In this document: positions 1 to 7,172 of the stretch, one piece after another
Numbering within the stretch: the first letter of the stretch is position 1
Layout of the letters: every line of letters begins with the position of its first letter
DNA from: Candidatus Omnitrophota bacterium
GTDB lineage: Bacteria > Omnitrophota > Gorgyraeia > Zapsychrales > Fredricksoniimonadaceae
Reading direction: 5' to 3'
Length of the DNA stretch: 23,112 nt
NCBI GenBank assembly: GCA_023247575.1
Contig: JAHFGE010000011.1
Location: forward strand, 1-23,112
Program-made: the position numbers and the translations under genes
Notes under the pieces: generated by a model
Databases searched by the model: none
Told to the model about the DNA's origin: nothing
Seen by the model: the letters and a program-made list of their open reading frames with translations, nothing else

Positions 1-2134
1 ACTCCGTAAAAACAACGATTTTTCTTTTCGGATCGATTTTTAGCTTTTCATGAATTACTTCCATAAAATGCTCAAGCTTGGGATCATCAGGAAATCCCTT
101 ACCAAACCATTTTTCGCGTATAGTTTTAAGGATTTTTATATCCTTCTCCACATCTTCAATGAAAGATTTCCTGATCTCTTTTTTATCAATAAGCCACAGC
201 CCCTTCTCGATATGCTCCTGTAATTCTCTTTCGAGTATAGCCGATTTAAGCTCTTCGTCCAAATCCTCGCCGGTTGACTCAAGCAGTGAATCCACGTCGG
301 GCAAAGTCCCTTTCTTATAAATAGGCACTTTACCGAGCTTTTCATACCAGTCATGAATCAGTTCCGATTGTTTGATCAGAGAATTAAGCGTACTCTGAAA
401 TGCGAACATTGAACTTTCAAAACGGCGAACCAATAACCGCCTCATAAACAAGGCCAAATTCACTTGGGTTTGCTTCAATAAATTCTCATCAACACCCATC
501 TCTTGCGCGATGCGTTCCTTATATTTCTCAAAATCTTTAATGTAGCTTGTTGGTTTGTACCGCGCCCCGATAAAACCTTTTCCCTCATCCTCAGGGGCAA
601 TGATCTGCAAGGTTTCCTGATAAAGATCGCTTAAACCGCCGAGATTATATTCCAAAATCTGCGGATCATTGACTTTCGGAAAAGAAATATTTTGTTGTTG
701 CAAATCTTGCCTGTATTCATCTATCGCATCCAAATCCAACCGAGATCTGCGAATAACCAAAGGAGAAAGCATGTTACGAATCTCGTCTGCTACAAGTTTC
801 ACTCGAGCCTTTATAGCGGTACTGCTTTCTTTGGGATCTTGTTGAGCATCCTTAATCTTTTTATATTCAAGCACCAATCTCTTAAACTGAAAGGAAAGAT
901 TATCAACGGTTTGAATGGTGGAACGAGTAGGTATTTGAAATAGTTTAATCATCGAGAAAATATCCTGCGGACGGTTATTAAACGGTGTCGCAGTAAGAAG
1001 CATAACTTTATTGCGCTGACAAAGTTTATGAAGATTAGCGTAGTCGGCAGTCAACTCATTTCGATATTTGTGCGCCTCATCGACAATAATCAATTTTTCG
1101 TCATTTGGATCCGTTTCTCTTAAGGCATCCTCAATTTTCCCGCTACTGTAAATCCGGGCGTGAAACTCAAATTCATTGTGGTAGTCTTCCCATTGCCCTT
1201 TCAAATGCGGCGGAGCAATGACGATGGTCTTCAGATTAAGATTATGTGCGACCGCGGATGCGATGATGCTTTTTCCCAAACCAACCACATCGGCAATAAT
1301 AACGCCATTGTGACGCTGTAAAATATCCAGCGCCCTTCTTACGGCATCTATCTGATACTTAAGGTTAATGTATTTATTTCTGGTTATTTCAGAAGGCAAC
1401 CTGACAAAACCTTTGATTCGATCTGAGAAATACTCATCCAGAACCCTCACGTAAAGCAAGAACGGTTTGGGCAGTTTATCGAGCCAAATTTTCTCAATCA
1501 CGTTAAAAAGAAATTCGTCCAGATTATCTTTGTCTGCAATCCGCACCGCCGAATCCCATAGATCCTTAAAAATCTTGTATGCTTCCTTATAGTTCCCTGA
1601 ATCGCGCGAAACAACATTAATCTCAAAATTTCCGCGAAGCCCAGATCGAGTAAAATTGCTGGAGCCTGTGATTACTGTCCCGGGAAATTCTCCGCCTTGA
1701 TTAAATTCCTTTTTGTTCTCGAAAACATAAAGCTTGGCGTGATTGGGATGCTCTGTCTTTCTTATTTCGAGCGTACCGTCTTTAATCTTTTCAAGAAACA
1801 ATCTGAAAGCATCTTGTTTTTCTTTGGTATCAAAAAAATCTGTATCATTGAACAATTCCACGAAAGATTTGTAATAGTTATCGCGTATTTTCCCCCTTGG
1901 CGTTCTGGCTACGTCAATAACCTCAAACTCGCGAATTTTATTAGCGATATCTTTTTCGATTTCTAATCCAATTAAAATTTTGATTTCTTTATCAACAACA
2001 TTCTTATAAACCTCTTCAAACCCGGAAAAATAAAAATACCCCACCAAAAAATATAATTTTTCAGATGATGGTAAAATATTATTGACTACATCGGACAACA
2101 AACGATCTTGATTTGTTATAAACTGTGTGCTCAT
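1..2134 (-). CDS. PLD-like nuclease / SNF2-type DEAD/DEAH helicase, C-terminus cut by window edge
   Basis: One uninterrupted reading frame runs from an ATG at 2134 to the left edge, giving 711 codons with no stop. The N-terminal third looks like a phospholipase D-family nuclease domain with a single HKD-type site: H132 and K134 in HAKLYVF, then GSSN at 157-160. A superfamily 2 helicase core follows: Walker A-like GLGKS with K288, DEAH box at 352-355, motif III TATPFNN from 381. An insertion of about 300 residues leads to KIVVFTE at the very edge, which is the expected start of the second RecA domain. The insert and motif spelling resemble SNF2/RapA-type proteins. PLD-helicase fusions of this kind are often found in restriction or phage-defence loci, but that role is inferred. 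A weak AGGA lies 10 nt before the ATG. The gap to the PHP gene upstream is 53 nt, so it may be a late cistron of that operon or an acquired unit. Confidence 0.85.
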   Translation of the reverse strand, partial: MSTQFITNQDRLLSDVVNNILPSSEKLYFLVGYFYFSGFEEVYKNVVDKEIKILIGLEIEKDIANKIREFEVIDVARTPRGKIRDNYYKSFVELFNDTDFFDTKEKQDAFRLFLEKIKDGTLEIRKTEHPNHAKLYVFENKKEFNQGGEFPGTVITGSSNFTRSGLRGNFEINVVSRDSGNYKEAYKIFKDLWDSAVRIADKDNLDEFLFNVIEKIWLDKLPKPFLLYVRVLDEYFSDRIKGFVRLPSEITRNKYINLKYQIDAVRRALDILQRHNGVIIADVVGLGKSIIASAVAHNLNLKTIVIAPPHLKGQWEDYHNEFEFHARIYSSGKIEDALRETDPNDEKLIIVDEAHKYRNELTADYANLHKLCQRNKVMLLTATPFNNRPQDIFSMIKLFQIPTRSTIQTVDNLSFQFKRLVLEYKKIKDAQQDPKESSTAIKARVKLVADEIRNMLSPLVIRRSRLDLDAIDEYRQDLQQQNISFPKVNDPQILEYNLGGLSDLYQETLQIIAPEDEGKGFIGARYKPTSYIKDFEKYKERIAQEMGVDENLLKQTQVNLALFMRRLLVRRFESSMFAFQSTLNSLIKQSELIHDWYEKLGKVPIYKKGTLPDVDSLLESTGEDLDEELKSAILERELQEHIEKGLWLIDKKEIRKSFIEDVEKDIKILKTIREKWFGKGFPDDPKLEHFMEVIHEKLKIDPKRKIVVFTE

Positions 2135-2187
2135 TGAACATTCATCCTGTTTTAATAAATACTTCCAATTAAAAGATTGCTTCGCCT

Positions 2188-3030
2188 TTATGCCCGCAAT
2201 GACGCGATTTTTTCCTTCATCTTCTCCACCAACTCATAAGGTATCTGCTCTTTGCCCACATACGTATGCGCCTTGGCTGTGCCGTGCGCGTCGGAGCCGC
2301 CGGTCATTAAAAGCCCGTGCTTCTTGGCAATCTTCCGGTAAAACTCTGTGACACTCGGCATGCAATTCGGATAAAACACTTCCAGCCCATCGAGGCCGAA
2401 CTTGGCCAGCCGCGGGATCATCTCATCTTTTTGAGTCAGCATGGGGTGCGCCATCACAGCCAGTCCCCCGCTTTGATGAATGAGGTTAATGGCTTCAAAA
2501 GGAGCCTGCTGATATTTAGCGGCATATCCAGGACGGCCAGGGCCCAAATACTTCTCGAAAGCATCTTTGAAAGAGGCGGCATGCCCCTTTTGGACCAGCA
2601 ACAACGCCAGGTGTGCCCGGCCAACAGCCCGGGATTTGGTCAAGACGGCGGTTTCTTCAAAAGCAATGTCTTTGATACCTAAGCTTTGCAGATTCATGAT
2701 CATCTGTTTCATGCGTTTGACCCGCTCATCGAGAAATAATTCCAGCTTATCCACCAAAGGGCCTTTATCGATGTTGATAAAATATCCTAAAATATGAATG
2801 TCTTTGCCTTCAAATTCCGACGATAATTCCACCCCGGCGATGATTTCCAGAGGGCGCTCTTTAGCCGCCTCTTGGGCAGGAACGATTCCCTCAATCATAT
2901 CGTGGTCGGTAATAGCAATACAGACGAGGCCGTTTTTGATGGCTTCATCAACGACTTCCGAAGGAGAAGCGGTACCGTCGGAATAATAGGTATGGATATG
3001 TAAATCTGCGAAAAGAAAATCCTTCGTCAC
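2188..3030 (-). CDS. PHP-domain phosphoesterase, TrpH/YciV (RNase AM-like) family
   Basis: A 280-residue protein with a GTG start preceded by TGAGGA at good spacing. The metal-binding PHP motifs are all visible: DLHIHTYYSDG (D9, H11, H13, D18), ITDHD at 40-44, GVELS with E68, H79 in the DIHILGY segment, MAHP in the second half and GGSDAHG near the C-terminus. In TrpH/YciV proteins these residues hold the metal cluster that hydrolyses phosphodiesters or nucleoside 3',5'-bisphosphates; E. coli YciV is RNase AM, which trims rRNA 5' ends. It lies 29 nt downstream of nusB, so an RNA-processing role fits its neighbour. The exact substrate cannot be read from the sequence. Confidence 0.85.
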   Translation of the reverse strand: MTKDFLFADLHIHTYYSDGTASPSEVVDEAIKNGLVCIAITDHDMIEGIVPAQEAAKERPLEIIAGVELSSEFEGKDIHILGYFINIDKGPLVDKLELFLDERVKRMKQMIMNLQSLGIKDIAFEETAVLTKSRAVGRAHLALLLVQKGHAASFKDAFEKYLGPGRPGYAAKYQQAPFEAINLIHQSGGLAVMAHPMLTQKDEMIPRLAKFGLDGLEVFYPNCMPSVTEFYRKIAKKHGLLMTGGSDAHGTAKAHTYVGKEQIPYELVEKMKEKIASLRA

Positions 3031-3059
3031 GATGTTCCTCAGGATGAACGGCCTACCAT

Positions 3060-3482
3060 TTAATGACTTGCTTCAACAATCTCTTTTTTATGGATTTTAT
3101 CCAAAATGCCGTTCACAAACTTGCTGGATTCCAAATCGCCGTATTTTTTGGCCAGATCCACCGCTTCATTGATAGCCACCTTCAGAGGGATATCGCTGGT
3201 GTATTTCAATTCAAATAAGCCAATGCGCATCACATTGCGGTCAATCACCGCCATACGCTTGAGCTGCCAATTGGTGGCGTACTGGGAAATTTTCTCATCG
3301 ATATCATTTAAATTTTTTAAAACTCCATGGACCAGAATTTTAGCATAGCTACTGACTTCCTGGTCTTTGGTTTCTTCCATATTCCAATAATCAGTCCAGA
3401 TAAGGTCCAAGGCCCGGCGGGTGATGTCGATCTGATAGAGAATTTTTAAAGCGTGTTCGCGGGCTAATGTTCGTCGTCGCAT
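3060..3482 (-). CDS. nusB: Transcription antitermination factor NusB
   Basis: A 140-residue all-helical protein starting MRRRTLAREHALKILYQ, the usual NusB opening with an Arg-rich RNA-binding N-terminus. Later parts such as IDRNVMRIGLFEL and VAINEAVDLAKKYG followed by KFVNGILDKI are classic NusB signatures. NusB with NusE/S10 binds boxA RNA in rRNA antitermination complexes. The frame stays open upstream to a TTG at 3527, but that stretch is the structured repeat at 3481-3549 and is not NusB-like. The ATG at 3482 is therefore chosen, with GGGA about 9 nt before it. The nusB-ribH association is common in bacteria. It follows ribH by 60 nt, nearly all of it repeat. Confidence 0.93.
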   Translation of the reverse strand: MRRRTLAREHALKILYQIDITRRALDLIWTDYWNMEETKDQEVSSYAKILVHGVLKNLNDIDEKISQYATNWQLKRMAVIDRNVMRIGLFELKYTSDIPLKVAINEAVDLAKKYGDLESSKFVNGILDKIHKKEIVEASH

Positions 3483-3549
3483 AAATGAATCCCGACGTAG
3501 CGTCGAGATGAATTTATCCCGAGGCAAAGCTGAGGGATTTCCTTAAATC
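3481..3549 (-). repeat. Structured dispersed repeat, copy 1 (between ribH and nusB)
   Basis: Read on the minus strand the element starts with GATTTAAGGAAATC, overlapping the ribH stop codon. It continues CCCTC, a short variable spacer, then CTCGGGATAAATTC. A stem follows: ATCTCGACG (3509-3501), loop CTA, CGTCGGGAT (3497-3489), nine pairs including one G-U. The closing segment is TC then ATTTAT (3486-3481). ATAAAT and ATTTAT can pair, enclosing a TC/TC internal loop and the variable stem. The last two bases form the first two of the nusB ATG. Copies 2 and 3 share the flanks and architecture but not the stem sequence. Confidence 0.75.
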
Positions 3550-3977
3550 TTTTTCAATAACCGCACCATCTCCACCGCTGCGGCGGCGGCGTCACGACCC
3601 TTATTGACCCCTTTGTCCTGAGAGCGCTTGTGGGCTTGGGACACGGTATGGACCGTTAAAACCCCCATGATCACGGGTTTGCCCGATAGCAAACCGGCCT
3701 GCATGATCCCACGACCCGTTTCGTTGGCCACCACCTCAAAATGGTAAGTCTCGCCGCGGATCACGGCGCCTAAGCAGATGACAGCATTGACATTTTTCTT
3801 TTTGGCTAGTCTTAAAGCAGTGACGGGAATTTCCATGGAACCAGGAACCCACACCACAGTCATACAGCGCTCGTCGACCCCATGACGCCTAAGCTCTTTT
3901 AAGCAGGCATGAAGAAGTTTCTTAGTAATAAAATCATTAAACTTGGAAACAACAATGGCGATGTGGATTTTTGTCAT
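3543..3977 (-). CDS. ribH: 6,7-dimethyl-8-ribityllumazine synthase
   Basis: A 144-residue protein of normal lumazine synthase length. It condenses 5-amino-6-ribitylaminouracil with 3,4-dihydroxy-2-butanone 4-phosphate, the penultimate step to riboflavin. Visible family motifs are IAIVVSKFND at the N-terminus, VWVPGSMEIPV, GAVIRGETYHFEVVANE with the catalytic His, and MGVLTVHTVSQA. The frame is open to a TTG at 3995, but the ATG at 3977 gives the expected N-terminus (MTKIHIAIVV). No clear Shine-Dalgarno sequence precedes it. It sits 59 nt downstream of ribBA, whose RibB half makes one of its substrates. The gap contains two hairpins and the gene ends inside a structured repeat. Confidence 0.95.
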   Translation of the reverse strand: MTKIHIAIVVSKFNDFITKKLLHACLKELRRHGVDERCMTVVWVPGSMEIPVTALRLAKKKNVNAVICLGAVIRGETYHFEVVANETGRGIMQAGLLSGKPVIMGVLTVHTVSQAHKRSQDKGVNKGRDAAAAAVEMVRLLKKI

Positions 3978-3987
3978 AATAACGTAC

Positions 3988-4036
3988 GGGTGCAATTTAT
4001 TGCGCCCTTATGCATGAGGGTTTGTAAATCAAACCC
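3988..4036 (-). other. Two tandem hairpins between ribBA and ribH
   Basis: The 59-nt spacer holds two stem-loops. The first, directly after the ribBA stop, is GGGTTTG/CAAACCC (4018-4036) with a 5-nt loop. The second is GGG-mismatch-GCAA paired with TTGC-mismatch-CCC (3988-4007) with a TAAA loop, ending 10 nt before the ribH ATG. Neither has a U-tract, so they look more like processing or translation-control structures than terminators. Confidence 0.5.
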
Positions 4037-5239
4037 CTACAAAATGTGCCCTAATTTTTCTTTTTTCGTCTTTAAATAATGCTCATTTTTACTATTGTGA
4101 GGTATTTGGATAGGCACACGTTCCACAACGGAAAGCCCATAACCTTCCAACCCCACGATCTTGCGGGGGTTATTGGTGAGCAAACGGATTTGTTTGATCC
4201 CTAAATCAACCAGAATCTGGGCACCGATCCCGTAATCGCGTAAATCCGGCGGAAAACCTAAGGCCTGGTTGGCCTCGACGGTATCCATGCCTTCATCCTG
4301 TAAATCATAAGCCTTGACTTTATTGACCAAACCAATACCGCGGCCTTCATGGTGGCGGATGTACAAAAGCACACCGCAGCCAGCCTGATTAATGGCTTTC
4401 ATAGCCGCTTTAAGTTGGTTGTTGCAATCGCAGCGTAAGGAACCAAACGCATCGCCGGTCAAACATTCGGACTGAGCCCGCACCAAGGTCGGTACACGGC
4501 TATCGATAGTGCCCTTGACCAAAGCCACATGCACGACATCATCTATTTTCGACTGATAGACCACCATGCGGAAATCGCCCAACTCCGTCGGCAAATCCGA
4601 TTCAGCCACCCGATCGACAAGTTTTTCGGTTTTGCGGCGGTATTCAATGAGACTGTCGATGGTACCAATTTTTAAGTGATGCTGCTGGGCAAAAGCGATG
4701 AGGTCATTAGTACGGGCCATAGTACCATCTTCATTCATAATTTCACAAATAACACCAGCCCCATAAAGCCCGGCTAATTTCATTAAATCGACAGAGGCTT
4801 CTGTATGTCCAGCCCGCACCAATACTCCGCCCCGACGGGCCCTTAAGGGAAACAAATGCCCTGGCGTAACCAAATCAGAAGGTTTGGATTTAGAATCAAT
4901 AAGGACTTGCACGGTTTTGGCTCGATCAGCCGCTGAGATACCGGTGGTGACTCCATAAGCAGCATCAACGGAGACTGTCCAGGCCGTGTTGCATTTTTGA
5001 TGCTTGGAATTGGAATCGTCTTTCATGGGATGCAAATCCAGCTGGGAGAGTCGAGCCTCTTCCATAGGTACACAAATAAGCCCGCGGGCATTTTTGGCCA
5101 TAAAATTAATGGTCTCTGCATTGATATACTGGGCGGCAATGAGCAGATCGCCTTCATTTTCACGGCCTTCATCATCCATGACAATGACCATGCGGCCTTT
5201 TTTGAGGTCCTCTATGATTTCAGAAATGGAATTGAACAT
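4037..5239 (-). CDS. ribBA: Bifunctional DHBP synthase / GTP cyclohydrolase II
   Basis: A full-length 400-residue fusion supplying both early substrates of riboflavin synthesis. The N-terminal RibB half has DDEGRENEGDL and GHTEASVDL, acting on ribulose 5-phosphate. The C-terminal RibA half has RAQSECLTGDAFGSLRCDC, with the zinc cysteines, and RHHEGRGIGL, opening GTP. The C-terminus LKTKKEKLGHIL is typical. The frame extends to a GTG at 5260, but that codon lies between the -35 and -10 boxes of a strong promoter. The ATG at 5239, a few bases after the predicted transcription start, is preferred. No Shine-Dalgarno sequence is present and no FMN riboswitch fits in this leader. First gene of a ribBA-ribH-nusB-PHP cluster. 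Confidence 0.95.
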   Translation of the reverse strand: MFNSISEIIEDLKKGRMVIVMDDEGRENEGDLLIAAQYINAETINFMAKNARGLICVPMEEARLSQLDLHPMKDDSNSKHQKCNTAWTVSVDAAYGVTTGISAADRAKTVQVLIDSKSKPSDLVTPGHLFPLRARRGGVLVRAGHTEASVDLMKLAGLYGAGVICEIMNEDGTMARTNDLIAFAQQHHLKIGTIDSLIEYRRKTEKLVDRVAESDLPTELGDFRMVVYQSKIDDVVHVALVKGTIDSRVPTLVRAQSECLTGDAFGSLRCDCNNQLKAAMKAINQAGCGVLLYIRHHEGRGIGLVNKVKAYDLQDEGMDTVEANQALGFPPDLRDYGIGAQILVDLGIKQIRLLTNNPRKIVGLEGYGLSVVERVPIQIPHNSKNEHYLKTKKEKLGHIL

Positions 5240-5248
5240 AATTGATGA

Positions 5249-5277
5249 AGTATAGGTCACAAAATAGCCCTTGTCAA
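5249..5277 (-). promoter_or_regulatory. Sigma70-type promoter for ribBA, probably leaderless
   Basis: On the minus strand TTGACA (5277-5272), a 17-nt spacer and TATACT (5254-5249) make a near-consensus promoter. Transcription would begin near 5242, about 3 nt before the ribBA ATG at 5239, so the mRNA would be leaderless or nearly so. This agrees with the missing Shine-Dalgarno sequence. Confidence 0.75.
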
Positions 5278-5299
5278 CCTATTTCCCCCATCCTATAAT
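5271..5299 (+). promoter_or_regulatory. Sigma70-type promoter for pncC-thpR, sharing the -35 with the ribBA promoter
   Basis: TTGTCA (5271-5276), a 17-nt spacer and a perfect TATAAT (5294-5299). The start would be near 5306, giving a leader of about 30 nt before pncC. The -35 bases overlap those of the divergent ribBA promoter because TTGTCAA reads as TTGACAA on the other strand. Confidence 0.7.
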
Positions 5300-5313
5300 A
5301 ACCCGCTTTATAC

Positions 5314-5325
5314 ATAAAGCTTTAT
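5314..5325. other. 12-bp perfect palindrome in the pncC leader
   Basis: ATAAAGCTTTAT is a perfect palindrome 11 bases before the pncC ATG and just after the predicted transcription start. It could be an operator half-site or a weak hairpin near the start codon. No regulator is identifiable. Confidence 0.35.
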
Positions 5326-5336
5326 ATACTAATAAC

Positions 5337-5804
5337 ATGCGATTCGAAGAAAAATTATCCAAAATTCTCTTAAGGAAAAAGGAAACTCTCTGCATTGCCG
5401 AGTCCTGCACGGGTGGTTTGTTGACCCATCGTCTGACCAATATCCCTGGTTCTTCTGGGTTTTTAGGACTGGGGCTTATTGCCTATGATAATCAGGCTAA
5501 GAAAAAATTGCTCAAAGTTCCCTCTTTGACCATCAAAAAACATGGTGCTGTCAGTCTGCCTGTGGCCCGGTTGATGGCCCAGAATGTACGTAAAATTCTT
5601 CCCTGCACTTGGGGCATTGGCATTACCGGCATCGCCGGCCCTGGTGGTGGTACTAAAACAAAACCCGTCGGGCTTGTCTACATTGCGGTGGCAGGATCCG
5701 GCAAGACAATGGCCCAGCAATATCATTTTAAAGGCTCGCGCCTGGCTATTAAAAATCAAACAGCCAATCAAGCTCTGAAAATGTTACTATGGTTCGTCAC
5801 CTAA
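5337..5804 (+). CDS. pncC: Nicotinamide-nucleotide amidohydrolase (stand-alone CinA C-terminal domain)
   Basis: A 155-residue protein matching the CinA_C/PncC family over its whole length: CIAESCTGGLLTHRL, IPGSSGF, IAYDNQAKKKLL, HGAVS, ITGIAGPGGG and KPVGLVYIAVAG. PncC deamidates nicotinamide mononucleotide to nicotinate mononucleotide, recycling NMN from ligase activity and NAD breakdown. The CinA N-terminal nucleotide-binding (COG1058) domain is absent, as in E. coli PncC. The frame is open to a TTG at 5271, but that codon lies in the promoter -35, so the ATG at 5337 is used. No clear Shine-Dalgarno sequence is seen. thpR follows by 19 nt, a common pairing. Confidence 0.92.
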   Translation: MRFEEKLSKILLRKKETLCIAESCTGGLLTHRLTNIPGSSGFLGLGLIAYDNQAKKKLLKVPSLTIKKHGAVSLPVARLMAQNVRKILPCTWGIGITGIAGPGGGTKTKPVGLVYIAVAGSGKTMAQQYHFKGSRLAIKNQTANQALKMLLWFVT

Positions 5805-5807
5805 AGA
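5789..5807 (+). repeat. 19-bp inverted repeat, left arm (3' end of pncC)
   Basis: ATGGTTCGTCACCTAAAGA, covering the pncC stop codon, is the exact reverse complement of 6490-6508. Locally it also forms a small hairpin (ATGGTTC/GAACCAT, 5789-5812, 10-nt loop). Together the two arms bracket thpR and the promoter of the next gene. Confidence 0.8.
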
Positions 5808-5823
5808 ACCATACTGTTCCGAT

Positions 5824-6375
5824 ATGCGCGCTTTCATAGCCATCGAATTATCCCAACCCTGGCAAGAGCTTATTGACCAAATTCAAAGCCAAGCCAAAAC
5901 TGAAACCTCTATTCGCTGGGTTAAACCTCATCAAGCGCATTTGACCTTAAAATTTTTGGGGAACATTACTCCTGAACAACTGACTTCCATTCAACAGAAA
6001 CTTAATACCATCTCTGTAGCCTCGTCCTGTTTTTGTCTGCAAACGCAAAATCTTGGTGCTTTCCCCTCCCTAGAAAGGCCTCAAGTGATCTGGTTAGGGC
6101 TTAAAGAAAACCAAATTCTATTAAAATTAGCCAATGATATCGAACAAGCCATATGTGACTTAAAATTTCCTCGTGAAAATCGTGACTTTCAATCTCATAT
6201 TACTTTAGGACGACTAAAGGCCAAGGTCGACTTCAACCTTAAGAACTTTCTGAGAGAGTGCGCGATCAAAGAGATACCGCAACAGGTCGAGCATATCAGT
6301 TTATTTAAAAGTACGCTCACCGCCCAGGGCCCCATTCATGAACTCTTAAGCCAGCATCCTTTAGGTGATGGGTGA
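5824..6375 (+). CDS. thpR: RNA 2',3'-cyclic phosphodiesterase (LigT-like 2H family)
   Basis: A 183-residue protein of the 2H phosphoesterase superfamily. Both catalytic HxTx motifs are present: HLTLKFLG (H39, T41) and HITLGRLK (H125, T127). The N-terminus MRAFIAIEL and the WVKPHQAHLTLKFLG block are typical of ThpR. Family members hydrolyse RNA 2',3'-cyclic phosphates to 2'-phosphates and were first assayed as 2'-5' RNA ligases. The gene is probably co-transcribed with pncC, 19 nt upstream. It is enclosed by the two arms of a 19-bp perfect inverted repeat. Confidence 0.93.
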   Translation: MRAFIAIELSQPWQELIDQIQSQAKTETSIRWVKPHQAHLTLKFLGNITPEQLTSIQQKLNTISVASSCFCLQTQNLGAFPSLERPQVIWLGLKENQILLKLANDIEQAICDLKFPRENRDFQSHITLGRLKAKVDFNLKNFLRECAIKEIPQQVEHISLFKSTLTAQGPIHELLSQHPLGDG

Positions 6376-6392
6376 TAGATAACCTATTTTGC

Positions 6393-6420
6393 TTTGCAAT
6401 CCTTTAAGAATCGCTATAAT
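6393..6420 (+). promoter_or_regulatory. Putative promoter for the ICMT-like gene
   Basis: A perfect TATAAT (6415-6420) with TTTGCA (6393-6398) 16 nt upstream. The 131-bp gap 6376-6506 also holds a small CCTCG/CGAGG hairpin. It ends with AGGTGA, a Shine-Dalgarno sequence 6 nt before the ATG at 6507. Confidence 0.5.
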
Positions 6421-6489
6421 AACCGCTTATGTACCTCGTTCCCGAGGGAAGCTCAAAGAACTCGGCATCATGGTGAGGAACATTATAAA

Positions 6490-6508
6490 TCTTTAGGTGA
6501 CGAACCAT
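6490..6508 (-). repeat. 19-bp inverted repeat, right arm (start of ICMT-like gene)
   Basis: Exact reverse complement of 5789-5807. This arm contains the Shine-Dalgarno sequence AGGTGA and the first two bases of the ATG of the methyltransferase gene. A 10-bp partial match (CTTTAGGTGA) also occurs at 6359-6368 at the end of thpR. Confidence 0.8.
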
Positions 6509-7172
6509 GAATTTACAGCAGCGTTGGCAAAGATGGCTTAAACCCCGTTTTGCTATCATCTATCCATTCGGATTCTTTGTTTTATTCTCTGCCTATTTAG
6601 ACGAGAAATCCATGCGCGCCGGCATTGGATTTATCATTGCCGGGCTTCTTTTGAGGCTGTGGTCCAATGGCTATGCGATCAAAAACGATAAACTTACCAC
6701 TTCTGGTCCTTACGCTTTTGTGCGCCATCCACTGTATGTAGGGACTTTTTTAATTGCCATTGGCTTTGTCATCGCGCTGAAAATGAATTGGGTAGGGTTA
6801 TTTTTCCTGGCAGCGTTATCTTTCCTGTATTATCAAACCATCACCGGCGAACAGAACATGCTGCTGACCAAATTCGGCAAGGCCTATCAAGATTACTATG
6901 CCAAGGTGCCAGCCATCATTCCAACTTTAAAACCTTACCACGAAAGTGAGCAATGGTCATTTAGTTTAGAGAGGCTCATTAAAAGTAAAGAATATAAGTC
7001 CCTATTTTGGATTACCATTCTGCTTATCTTTTTTCACCTGAAAACCCGCTTACTGTTGGAGCACAAAGCCATGACTCCCGCCATGTGGGGCCTGGTGTAT
7101 CTGGCCATCCTTTTAACTGTCGTCGATATTCTTGCTGAGATTAATAAGAAACAGGGAAGAATGATCCAGTGA
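6507..7172 (+). CDS. Membrane methyltransferase, isoprenylcysteine carboxyl methyltransferase (ICMT/PEMT) family
   Basis: A 221-residue integral membrane protein. The diagnostic ICMT/PEMT features are GPYAFVRHPLYVGTFL and the later GEQNMLLTKFGKAYQDYY, which together form the SAM-binding site at the membrane surface in this family. Several hydrophobic helices flank these motifs, for example around residues 16-30, 38-50, 78-92 and 95-110, with two more in the C-terminal third. Bacterial members act on unknown small lipophilic or peptide substrates, so the methyl acceptor cannot be assigned. It ends directly at a strong hairpin terminator and converges on the pilin genes. AGGTGA six bases before the ATG supports this start. 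Confidence 0.85.
   Translation: MNLQQRWQRWLKPRFAIIYPFGFFVLFSAYLDEKSMRAGIGFIIAGLLLRLWSNGYAIKNDKLTTSGPYAFVRHPLYVGTFLIAIGFVIALKMNWVGLFFLAALSFLYYQTITGEQNMLLTKFGKAYQDYYAKVPAIIPTLKPYHESEQWSFSLERLIKSKEYKSLFWITILLIFFHLKTRLLLEHKAMTPAMWGLVYLAILLTVVDILAEINKKQGRMIQ

Noticed and set aside
1..2134. Possibility that the helicase is a frameshifted pseudogene, since only short frames are obvious in this stretch
   Set aside because: Reading the minus strand codon by codon from 2134 gives an uninterrupted frame to base 1 with all motifs in phase; it looks incomplete only because it runs off the window.
2317..2682. 121-codon plus-strand reading frame opposite the PHP gene
   Set aside because: No ribosome-binding site or recognisable motif; it mirrors a well-supported gene on the other strand.
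3483..3527. N-terminal extension of NusB from a TTG at 3527
   Set aside because: The extra 15 codons are the structured repeat and do not resemble NusB, and the ATG at 3482 gives the canonical N-terminus.
5240..5260. GTG at 5260 as the ribBA start
   Set aside because: It lies between the -35 and -10 boxes of the ribBA promoter and would not be transcribed from it.
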